From Oscheius sp. JU75 (lineage: Eukaryota; Nematoda; Chromadorea; Rhabditida; Rhabditidae), in contig JASJZC010000005.1 of assembly GCA_037178855.1 (NCBI GenBank), positions 1,984,001 through 2,048,000 of the forward strand: 64,000 nt of DNA. The letters are read 5' to 3'. Each line of letters opens with the position of its first letter. Position 1 is the stretch's first letter. The translations under genes were made by a program, and so were the position numbers. This document shows, piece after piece, positions 34,684-44,500 of the stretch. The notes beneath the pieces were generated by a model, which was given only the letters and a program-made list of their open reading frames with translations, searched no databases and was not told the DNA's origin.

Positions 34684-34913
34684 AAGATCAGTCAAATCAC
34701 AAACGAAGAAGCAATGAATCTTATGAGACCTTTTCACGTTCTTGATCACTCTTGTTGTATAAGGATGCTCTAATTGCGAGTCACAGAATCCGCTGTTATG
34801 TAATCATCTTGCATAGTGTTAGAGCTTACGGTTGTGTGGGTCATCGAGCCTAAAATTCTTGTCCTTGAATCCCACTAGCGTGGGATAAAGAATGTAGTTG
34901 TTGGCATCGAGCC

Positions 34914-35316
34914 CTGATCAGTGTCTGAGGTGCGATGGAGATTGACCCAATGGGAAACAACTGATCGGCTCTGGCTAAATTTAATCATGATGATGACTCA
35001 GCACTTTGGTGATCGATGGGGAGAGAGCGGGTACGACCGGATCCAGGTAGCAGAAACAAAGCCGACAAAGAGTAAAACAGCCTTGGCGACCAAGAAAACG
35101 AGCAAAATGGATGAGAAAAATTCCTGAAGAAGTGTAGCAACTTCAACCAAATAAAATGTATACAGGCACTCACGTTGCTTACTTATATCACACGTTAATC
35201 GAGTAAGAAGTCTCCAATTCGACAGAGAGGATCGGTTAGTATGCTGCTACGAGATAGCCCTTCATATAAACCTCTTTCATAGCTGACTCGAGGGCCTAGT
35301 GGGTCTTATACCTTTA
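34914..35316 (+). repeat. Duplicated upstream flank of the second lectin copy
   Basis: Same-orientation copy of 32782-33130 with substitutions and small indels, including an extra A/G-rich segment around 35010-35110. The remainder of 34684-36067 shows no gene; 35930-36067 resembles the immediate upstream region of the first lectin gene. Confidence 0.8.
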
Positions 35317-36067
35317 GAATGCGATTGTTCTTAAACTTTGTATTCGCATAGATGGATCATTGGGATTAACTAAAGCAGCAGGTCATCTCAGCAATCTCTG
35401 TATTTAGTTACCACCTGGGACTCGGAGATTGAAATGCATCCCAACAAACAGCTCACTACTTCCAAGTTTTGGACCGTCAAACAACAGCGTAGCCTCGAAC
35501 AATTGAATTGAATCGATTTGAATAAAAGTGATAACTGCTCAGGAGATTGGAAAATCAGTAAATAGGCTGCAAGCGCCGTTTTGAAATACAAAGGTCGAAC
35601 CAAAACTTCTGCAGGACATACCACTGGTCAAAGTAGCGGGTGAAAAACAGTATTTGTAGTGTAGTTTACGTCAGATGGAACTGGGATGCGAAGTCTTCTG
35701 TCCACGAGAAAAAATTAGAGTTTGAATGCGTAGTTGGTCAGTTTGTGAAGGGGAAATGTGAGTCACGTAGAATTCATTACGTGACACTTGACAGCTAACT
35801 TAACTTATAGCAAACTTCTGAAATATTGACTGAAAATGCTTGCGAAAATATTGTATAAGCTGTTTCACACACAGGAAGGAAATTGCGTCATACTACTCTG
35901 ATGAATCAATATAAACTTGGTCATAGAGAAATTGTGTAAAAAATTTGGTGGTCCTTTCCTAGTTTGTGTCCTGAGCGCAGTCAGTGCAGCGACTTCCACT
36001 CTCTTCTGTTGATATAAAGCAATCTTTCGGTAGAAGCTTCTGCAGATAACAGTTGTTCAATTCACTA

Positions 36068-37168
36068 ATGTTACGGACGCTGCTCCTGGTGGTCTCGGCC
36101 TCCACGGCAATTTTTCCAAACGGGACTTTCTATGAAGCCTACTTTAATAAGCATGACACTTATAGCACATCCTATAAAGTTTTACAGATGCTATAAAGTG
36201 AACACCCAACCTCTCGGTTTTCTGGCAGCAGAACAGAGTTGTAACAAACTTGGTGGCAATTTGGTAGCCATTCAGAGCATTGTCGAAAATGCCTACGTGT
36301 CAGGAATTGCAACCACTGCTGCTCCAAGTTTTTGGATCGGAGCTAATTATCTTATGGGTTCGCAATGGTCATGGACTACGGGAGCACCGGTGAATTTTAC
36401 GATTTGGGCACTAAGTCAGCCAAGCGATCCTAGTTGTAATGAGTGTGTTGCTGTTAGAGAGCAAGACAACGCGTGGACGTGAGTTGAACTTTTGGTTTTT
36501 AAAAATCAACGTTCAGAAAAGAGCGATGCTATTCTCTGAAACCGTCTGTGTGCCAAATTGACCCAAACACGTCTCCTTCTCCAGCTCCGACGTGTGATAA
36601 TACATGTCCTGGTGATTTTCATAAAGTCACCAAAAACAAGAAAGTCGGTTTTAGCTAACGCTGTCTGCAGCCCTGGATACACTTTCTATAATGGAACCTG
36701 CAAATGCTATAAGGTTAGCACAGAATAGATTTGATGAAATGTTATTCAGCTTTCTGATTCACCGAATGGCGTTCTTCCCAAAATTCCTGACAGCAGTGCA
36801 AATGACTTCATCTTTTCGCTTGCTTACGGCGGCGACGTCAGTTGGGTGTGGACTGGGCTGAACTGTCCTAACGGAACGGATTACAGTTGTCAATGGCAGG
36901 ATGGAACCCCACTTGGCAGCTTCAAACCATTTTGTTTGTAGCACTGAATTTTTAAGTTATTTCCTTCTTAGATCACTTAGGGGCCGTCGCGACGAATGAC
37001 CGTGATGATTCCCTGCAAAAAAGCAAGGAAGTTTACTGGGTGAAGGCAAGAAAAATGAACGTGCTTCTTGAAGGAGAGCTCGTCTTCGGAACACGGCGTG
37101 TTATGCAAAAGGGTCGCCAATTTTTCTCGCGCCATATTCCTATTTCGAGGGCGGGAATTCAAAATTAG
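36068..37168 (+). pseudogene. Damaged second copy of the two-CTLD lectin gene
   Basis: Exons matching the first copy: 36068-36150, 36188-36478, 36517-36611, 36655-36713, and 36750 to about 36932. Differences: the first donor is GC rather than GT; the signal-peptide end has lost the Ala-Trp and the Cys of copy 1 (now TAIFPNG); and the start of CTLD2 is deleted in frame (VYGLRVSFTDAQDIC gone). Similarity to copy 1 stops at about 36975, just after the acceptor of the last exon. The true final exon (LWNNVG...CQ) is missing and DNA of a decayed adaptor gene follows. If spliced as in copy 1, the frame runs on through antisense adaptor sequence to a TAG at 37166-37168, so a chimeric product is possible but CTLD2 cannot be complete. 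Confidence 0.75.
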
Positions 37169-38188
37169 TTTTCTAGCCTCTTTTTTATATTAATGTAGGT
37201 ATACGGTATTCTATGCCAAAATCGGTTTAAACCAGGTTTTCTGTAGGATACTGTACTTAAGGAAACGAGCGGCATTTGCGCCCAGTTTGAAAAAGTGACG
37301 ACGCGCATAACGCGCCGTGGGAAGGGGAGAAGGAATCGAAGAGGGCTTGGAAACTTTTATAGTCGAATTCGACGAGCAGGAGGCCTTCTTTATCCAGCAG
37401 CGACGTAGTGCTCGATCAGCTCGTTCAGCGAGACAAATTTCTTGTGATGCTCGCAGATATAATAGGTTCCTACCTGGAAATCGATTGAATACAAAAAACT
37501 ACAACGAAAACTGACTTTATAATCATCCTTTTGTATAACACGCCGTGTTCCGAAGACGAGCTCTCCTTCAAGAAGCACGTTCATTTTTCTTGTCTTCACC
37601 CAGTAAACTTCCTTGCTTTTTTGCAGGGAATCATCACGGTCATTCGTCGCGACGGCCCGGAATGGTGGTTTGGCCGGCTGTGCAGCGGCAAAGAGGGCTT
37701 CTTCCCGCGAACTACGTGGTTCCCTCGAAAGGAGAGTATATGTGAATAATAAGTGTTGTTTTTGTAGATTTTGAATGTTTTTTTGACCATTTCAAATGGT
37801 CATTTTTTTCCCTCCTTATCGTGCAGTGTTTTGAGTCTTGTTTGGATAAAGTTTTTTTTTGTGGTAGACCTTGAAGTCGTAGTCGTAGCTGCAGGCCAGA
37901 TCATGGATCCGTTGAATGAAGTTCTTCTGCTTGAACAGGCCCTTGAAGACTCATCCGAACTGCAGAGGTTCTTTGTTCGCCTAGAGCTAAGCGCGTAAAT
38001 GATTTGTACTGTTGTCACGAATCTTTGGGAGAACACCATACTCTTGGGTACAAAACGCTTGCACGTCAGCAAACAATTTGTTTTGGACTAGTAGAGATCG
38101 TAGTCTGTCAGTACTTTAAGCACGTCGTCTCGTCTAAAGCAGAGCTCGTCTTCGGCCGCAGCGCTGAAGTCCTTCTTGGCGCTTCCAT
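36981..38188 (-). pseudogene. Decayed SH3-SH2-SH3 adaptor (GRB2/SEM-5 type)
   Basis: Three domain remnants lie in order on the minus strand. (1) 38188-38088: after a TTTCAG, ATG GAA GCG, then a frameshift of a few bases, then KKDFSAAAEDELCFRRDDVL, which resembles the GRB2/SEM-5 N-terminal SH3, then a stop. (2) 37473 to about 37345: VGTYYICEHHKKFVSLNELI, then EHYVAAG, the C-terminal half of an SH2; a one-base shift leads to DKEGLLLVEFDYK. (3) 37112-36981: NTPCSEDELSFKK, an intron, then GIITVIRRDGP, the first half of an SH3, broken at the junction with the lectin copy. The SH2 Arg-binding loop is not found. A frame at about 37955-37866 (YDYDFKVYH) may be further debris. Family role: linking receptor tyrosine kinases to Ras; here non-functional. 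Confidence 0.65.
37527..37745 (+). pseudogene. Inverted copy of the C-terminal SH3 exon, with the missing 3' half
   Basis: 37527-37658 is the reverse complement of 36981-37112 over 132 bp with about one mismatch. Beyond it the SH3 continues (EWWFGRLCSGKEGFFP) and, after a one-base deletion near 37705, resumes as ANYVVPSKGEYM and a TGA at 37743-37745. The pair therefore splits one SH3 domain between two opposed fragments separated by 414 bp. Confidence 0.75.
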
Positions 38189-38784
38189 GCCCTGAAACAC
38201 ATGATTTAAACAGATGATTGTTGAAAACGACCACTACTTTTCTTCAAAAGGTAGCTTCTGCACTCTCCCTTTAAGCTGTACATGGTATTTTTTGTTTTGT
38301 TAGCATTACTACGAGACATTTTAAGCAAAGAGAAGAGGAAAAAGCGAGCTGTAGATGAAAAAGCAACGACTTATGATTTACTAACTTACGGCATTCAATT
38401 TGCGCGCCCACCGTAACCAGTAGTTTGTGCGGGGAAATTCGAAAAGCCAACGGGGTTTGGTATTTCGGTCGCTCGTTTTCTGCTACCTCTTCCCATCTTT
38501 TTTTTTATTTTTCAGCCTCTTCTATTGTGAAGACGTTCGTAAAAATTTTTTGTACCTTATGGCTACTGGACAACTCCCAGTCCTAATTCGTCATGGTCCT
38601 TCAATCTGCAAAATTTGTATATTCTTGTCTAATTTTCTGTCCCTTAATTACATTATACTTCATCAAATGAATATTTGATGTCATTTCAATTTTTGGTTCT
38701 GCTCGAACAATGTGCATACTTTTCCACTCGGATTTTGTTTTCGGTCCTCCTCCAAAACCTTCAAAACTCGTTTCCAGGAAAAAA

Positions 38785-39566
38785 ATGGTTGCCACTCCCG
38801 ATCAATTCTGTCGCAACGACCCGAGATACCTTTTCTGTGGATGTATCCATTCTGAGGTGATTCGTTTGTGTTATTATTCAAAATACACCTTTCTTACAGA
38901 CTGCGGTCCTGGTTCTGTCTTGGATTCATATTATCTTGACCTGCTTGGCTGTTTTCGCCGCGATGGGCCATTTCAGTCATTCACCAAAATATTTGAATCC
39001 CTTCACAGCCTTCGCCCATATGCTTGCTTTGTATGCAGTTTATAAGAGCAAACATCGTTACCTGCTTCCCATTCTCTGCATCCAGATTATTCAAGCTTTG
39101 TTTTTTTGCTATGTAATGATCGTGAGTGGCATTGGTATCCTGGATGGAAGTGATCCCCTGAAGGTTTGTTTCGTCCATATTTTGTGCTTGATTTCAGTCG
39201 TGAAGCCACTATAACAAGATTTTTCAGAGCATTGGTTTTTCTGTCCGTGGAATCTACGCCGATAAGTACGTCCTTATGCTCTTGGCCCTGGTGGTCTTCA
39301 TCTACTTTTGTTGTATCCCGTATATCCGCGCTTATAAGTATCTAGCAGACAAGAGAGCTTCGCAAGCTGTGCATATCGACGTGGACAACGGCTCGACTCC
39401 CACCGACAACAACACCCAAAACCATCACAGCGTTGCCAGTCATCCGTCGTATATCGGTTTCCACGATCAGACGGCCGACATGCAGGCTCCTCCGAGCTAC
39501 CAGGCTGTTCCAACTGCTCCGACAGAATTCGATTCCAAATATGGGAACAGCGGATACCCGGTCTAA
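38785..39566 (+). CDS. Four-TM LAPTM-like endolysosomal membrane protein
   Basis: Exons 38785-38856, 38900-39163, 39228-39566 (TAA) give 224 residues. The N-terminus (DPRYLFCGCIHSEVIR) resembles the Cys-rich start of LAPTM4/5 proteins. Four hydrophobic segments follow (about 26-48, 55-70, 75-100 and 122-145). The cytoplasmic tail is polar with His and Asn runs, a PPSY motif (QAPPSYQAV) and a final tyrosine-based GYPV. PPxY motifs recruit NEDD4-type ubiquitin ligases, which sort LAPTM proteins to lysosomes; that role is inferred here. Length fits LAPTM4 (about 225-230). Assignment to LAPTM rather than another nematode tetraspan family is moderate. AATAAA lies at 39628. Confidence 0.75.
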
Positions 39567-39627
39567 TTTGTATTATTCTTCGTTACCACGTGTTTCTGTC
39601 TTACTTATCGCCCAGTTTTAAAATTTT

Positions 39628-39633
39628 AATAAA
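39628..39633 (+). promoter_or_regulatory. Polyadenylation signal of the LAPTM-like gene
   Basis: AATAAA 61 bp after the stop codon. Confidence 0.75.
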
Positions 39634-39892
39634 CGTCATCTTTTCTTTTTACTCTTTCAAATGTGTTCGGTTTCCATGCTCATGTCGTATCCGATCAGAT
39701 AATCACAGAATCGTCACTGGAATGCTCTTTTCAACAGATCATCGAGCTGGGATGGTGAAGAGAAGTATTCCTCTCGGGAGCCCCCGAGAGCAATGAACGA
39801 TTATTAGGTACTTTGACGATGTTGACTCGGCTATTATGTCGTTTTAAAGACTGGGTCTGATAATTGAAAAACAAATATTCGGTTGGCAACTA

Positions 39893-40437
39893 ACAAGGGA
39901 AGCCTCCCAACTTAAGTTGGAATTTGACATTGGGTACAGTGTCATTCGATAGCCCTTGGCATGGGTATTACGGGATACATTGCCAAATTCGCTTAACCCC
40001 TTCCTACTCCGAGATATGATGTGTTAAAGTTGCTGCTTCCTCTTCCTCTGTTGTACAAACAACATTTGGCAACTGACTGGTGCTTTTCATGCAAGAAAAT
40101 GTCATAAAAACTGAAGAAAACGAGCAAAAGACAAAAAAACAAAAATGAAAAATATGAAAATGGATTCGAACCCACGACCAATTTGTCATGGGTCCGCTGA
40201 GCTCACACCTCGACCTCGCTGCCATGTTTTTCGGATCCAGCTCAGTCCCATCAGCGTCGAGCGCGCGCATTTAGTGCCGCAACGCTAGAGGAAGCAGCAA
40301 CTTCAACACGTCATATCTCGGAGTAGGAAGGGGTTGAGCGAATTTGGCAATGTATCCCGTAATACCCATGCCAAGGGCTATCGAATCACACTGTACTCAA
40401 TGTCAAATTCCAACTTAAGTTGGGAGGCTTCCCTTGT
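39893..40437. mobile_element. 545-bp fold-back element with about 150-bp arms
   Basis: ACAAGGGAAGCCTCCCAACT at the left end is the reverse complement of the right end (40418-40437). The arms remain nearly perfect through CTACTCCGAGATATGA and AGCAGC. The central 240 bp contain a tRNA-like segment on the minus strand. No transposase frame is present. Confidence 0.9.
40160..40215 (-). other. tRNA-like segment with Pol III A and B boxes
   Basis: On the minus strand TGAGCTCAGCGG (A-box-like) is followed about 20 nt later by GGGTTCGAATCC, a perfect B box. The acceptor stem does not close, so it is not a functional tRNA. It may be a tRNA-derived internal promoter in the core of the fold-back element. 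Confidence 0.5.
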
Positions 40438-40544
40438 AAGTCTGTTCGCTTTTTCAAATGCAAAAATCTATTGACTTTCAAACAATATTTTCATTTGTTG
40501 TAATCACCATTATTATGTACCATGTCTCCACATTTCACGAGTAG

Positions 40545-41440
40545 CTTACGGATGCCACGCTCGTAGAACATCATGGGTTTCGATGCGAAGAAGTTTGTCA
40601 ACCAGGTTTTGAGTGCGCCGTCGGAATCGAACTGTTGTCCTCCAATCTTGTTGTTGAGAGTCCGGAACTGATAATAGTCGGAAGGGGCAAAGTCCGGGCT
40701 ATAATGAGGATGGGGTAAAATCTCGCAACCCAGGTCGTGGATCTTAGAGCGAGTGAGTTTTGCAATTGCAAGTTGTCCATCAGCAGGATAATCTTCGACT
40801 TCAGCGGCCGTTTCTGACGAAGTGCAACGGCAACCTTTTCAAGTTGCTGACTGTATATGGCGGGCGTGAGGGTAGTTCCAGCATCCAGCAGTTTCCAGTT
40901 CACCACTCCTTCGATATCCCAAAAAACAGAGCATAATTTTTCTTTTGATGGGTGTCGGGTTTCTCATCAGGACTTGGTGTCCGCCCTGGATCCACCCATT
41001 TACGCTCACGTACGTTACCCACTTCTCATCCCTTGTCACCAGGTGTGGTAAAAAGATTTCCTCTCGTACTTGGACAGGAGAGAATGGGCGACGGATATGC
41101 TCTGCTACTTCTGGCCACCTGCAGCAACCAAGTGACCAGTTTCTTCATAAATCTCAATTGCTTCAAATGATGTCCCACTGCAGCATGACTGACAGACAAT
41201 GCCTCTGCTAGTTCACGGGCTGTCTGCTGATTATTCTCGTTCAAGAACTGCCGCAACTTGTTGGTCGACCTGACCTTAGCTCATCTTCGATGCTTTTGAC
41301 CCCAAAAGCGATAAAACCACAACTGGCACACCCTCGTAGACGTCGTCCCTTGGCCGTAAACATCGTTGATATTAGCCGCCGTTTGGGCTCCATTCGTGCC
41401 TTTGAGGAACTCATTTAACATACTTTACTCAAAATTGCCT
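40545..41440 (-). pseudogene. Degenerate mariner-family transposase
   Basis: Mariner transposase pieces appear in order but in different frames: INDVYGQGTTSTR and FYRFWGQ; RSGRPT and REFL-like NENNQQTARELAEALSVSHA then VGHHLKQL (N-terminal DNA-binding region); DEKWVTYVSVN; KIMLCFLG; WKLLDAGTTLTPAIYSQQLE; and LRQKRPLKSKIILLMDN, containing the second catalytic-block region. Frameshifts between 41.05 and 40.70 kb make it inactive. I could not fix the terminal inverted repeats. Confidence 0.85.
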
Positions 41441-41506
41441 GAAATCTGTTATGTTTCCCTGCATCAGTTTATACAATTCATGAACGTGAAAGACACTGCT
41501 CTCTAT

Positions 41507-44500
41507 TCATTGCAAACTACAGACATGCGACTTCTTCACTCCAGCACCATCTCCTACCAGGCTCTTGAACTTGGCCACAGCTGTTGTAACTGCTCCCAGA
41601 TTTCGCAAATCGAAAATGTCCACTGCTCGGTCGTCAGCGACCGGAATATGCAAGTATTCTGCCAGATGTCGCCTTGAAGGTAGTTGTGCGACAGCTTTCA
41701 GAGCCTCCTCCTTTTGGAGAGGGTCGTGGATGAAGACGGAGAGCAGAGAGCCATCTTGGCCGCCTGAAAAAGTCTATTTCATTTTTTTTTCAGCAGTACC
41801 TTCAACGCACCTCTGTTAACAATAGTGCTGGATAACCATGAAACATTTTTTGATCACGATTCCATTTTCTTTTGTTTTCCTCATCGTAAACCTTCTGTGA
41901 CTCGATTCTCAAACTTTCACGCGTTTTTCAGCATAAGTTTGTATTCTGAATGCTTCCATCTTACTTCTGGGCCTTGATAGAGGAATCGCAAACTTTGAAC
42001 AGTTTTTTTTTTGTTTCAGTGCTTTATAAGTTCGACTCACATTGGCTGGTATGCTGCGGCTATGGTGTTGCAACAAAAATACTATTCTCAGAACATATGC
42101 GAGCCTTTGTCAAGCTAACATTTTGTGTGTCAAAACTCATCTGTTTCCTACCTATAGCCAAGGTCTGCCCTCTCGGATCACAAGCCCAGGTAGTCAAGTT
42201 GGCATGAGGCCGGAAGGTTCCAATCAGACTACCGTCCAAGACCCGAAAGACTCTGAAACTAAACTATTTAGAGATCTGGAAATCTCACAAACCTCAAGGT
42301 TTTGTGCCCGGAATGATAGTAGAGGACATGCTGCCCATTCGGGGTGAAATTGGCCACGACGTCGTTGACTCCCTCGTTCATATTGCCAAGCAGAGTACGG
42401 ATAATGCTGCCGGATTTCATGTCGATTATCTGCAATTGTCTTAGGCAATATGTTTTTTGGTCTTTTCAGAGGGCTTCAATGATTCTGAGTTCATCAAAAG
42501 TTTTGTGAAAATATTATGGTTCAACGGGACACCCTAGAGGCTTTAGTCACAAGTATTTCACTAGACGAAGAAGAGGTGAGCGTGTCGGACGATGATCACG
42601 AACATTCTTAAGTCACTTTTTATCTTATTTGCGATACACATATCTTGAAATTTTTGGAACTCTCTGACATCTTTGTATGTTCCCGAGGAGTGTAAACCTC
42701 CAATTTCTACATAGGTGAACAAGATAAGTATTTTGTTTCACTGCTCACGCAATCGACATGTTTTGCCCGTCCTTCTGGCAAGTTTTCCACGGCTCAAACT
42801 GTGCTCGAAGCTCTTATGCAATGGTTCGAATTTTGCTAGAAGAAACTGAAAGTGACAGAATGGATCCATTTCGATTGGTCGTCATTCTTACATAGTCAGC
42901 ATGTGATGAGGACTTTTTTGAAGAGGACGTTGCGGTCATACAGGTCTCGAAAATATAATGCTTCTCGAAAAAGTTTGACCAGAATGTGTCATTTGATCTT
43001 CGTAACGATCGATGTTGTTTCAACCAAACCTTATGGCTACCAAAACAAACTTGTTTCAGTAAAATCGAAATATGATAGCATGCGGAAACTGCACTTACAA
43101 AAAGTCCTCCTCTGACAGGAGCATGTAGTCCTAGCTTTCCGTCCGGTGACATTTCTCCATTGAACTCCGGGAGATGACGGACAAATTTCCGTGTCTTCAT
43201 GTCCCAAACTGTTCCGCCGTGATCGGATTCCAGGACGATTATCTGCAAAGGAAGACTCTTTGTCTCTCTGTTTAAATTACTAGCCTGATTCACATTGTTA
43301 TTGGCCACCAGCCTGATGACTACGACCTCCTTCTGACTCTTCGGCATTCTCGGCTTGAATTTGTACTTATGACTCTTCTCGACCACGTCCACTACCAGAA
43401 TACTGTCATGTCCTTTGACCAACTGGACCAGAGCAACCGTCACAGTATCCTTCAGTACGACGGCATTGCGGAAGAGACGACAGGGAAATTCGAAAGAAAA
43501 ATAAAGGGACAGATCATGGGAGCTATAGACAGAAAACCGAGCGGTTTTCTGTTCAGGGGTATCCAGTTGACGAGTAAGAATTCCCAGAAGCTGTTCCTTG
43601 TTCAAGAAGATAATTTGGAGGAGACCTGAACCTTTTTGTTTTGAAGAGTACATACAAGTCCCTTTGGGACGTTTCATACTATGTGCCTTCATTTACTTTT
43701 GCTATTCCAGCTCAGTGCCTCCTACAAAATCTAATACGTTTCACGTGCTTTTTCGAAATTGAATATGACCCGCCTGTACACTGCAGAGAATGTATCACAC
43801 TCTGTGTCCGCAGGTCCCACAATAGTAGATTGTCTGTCTCCACTGTGACCAGACTCATTCCGTCCTTTGCCAGGAGCGAATCCGTCACCACTGCTCCATG
43901 AACATTAGCCACCAGACTCGTAATGAATCGGTGACTCTTCAAATCCCAAATTCCGACAGCTTTCCGGGTTTGGACGGCTGCAAGAGCGGGCTTTTCCCTT
44001 GCAATATGAATTTTGTCCACGCTCTGTTCCATCGTGGAGATGGAAAATGACTTTTCGAAGATGTTCTGCACGTTCCAGACCTGTTTCCGAGTATTTTGAC
44101 ATAAAACTAAGGGATACCTTGATGGTGTGATCGAGAGATGAGGAGATTAGAGTGTTCTGGCCATGAACATTGTTAGAAGCTAGGTTGAGGATCCGACCGA
44201 AATGAGCGTCCAGGGAGCGGAGGAGCTGAAAATGTGACGTAGTCGTAGTCATGAGCATTGTAACCCAGACCAAAAGATTATGAAATGCATGCTTCAACAG
44301 TTGAGTGTTAGGCGAACAGTGCTTTTTTAATGTTACAACGCCCCGAGGTAGAAAAGAGTAAAAAACAAAATTTTTGGTACAGAAAAGTCGCATGTGTTCT
44401 GTTTCTAACATTTCTATATTTCCGTGTTATTGTATACCGTGCCCCTATCAATAGTCTCCAATGAACAGAACTGAACTAGGTCATTGGAACAAATCCCCAG

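Noticed and set aside
40160-40215. Functional tRNA gene in the fold-back element
   Set aside because: A and B boxes are present but no acceptor stem closes and no convincing anticodon arm forms.
42814-43692. Single 292-codon minus-strand frame read as a separate gene
   Set aside because: Its middle is two WD-repeat exons of the NACHT-WD gene plus a short readable intron; the ends of the frame are intron sequence.
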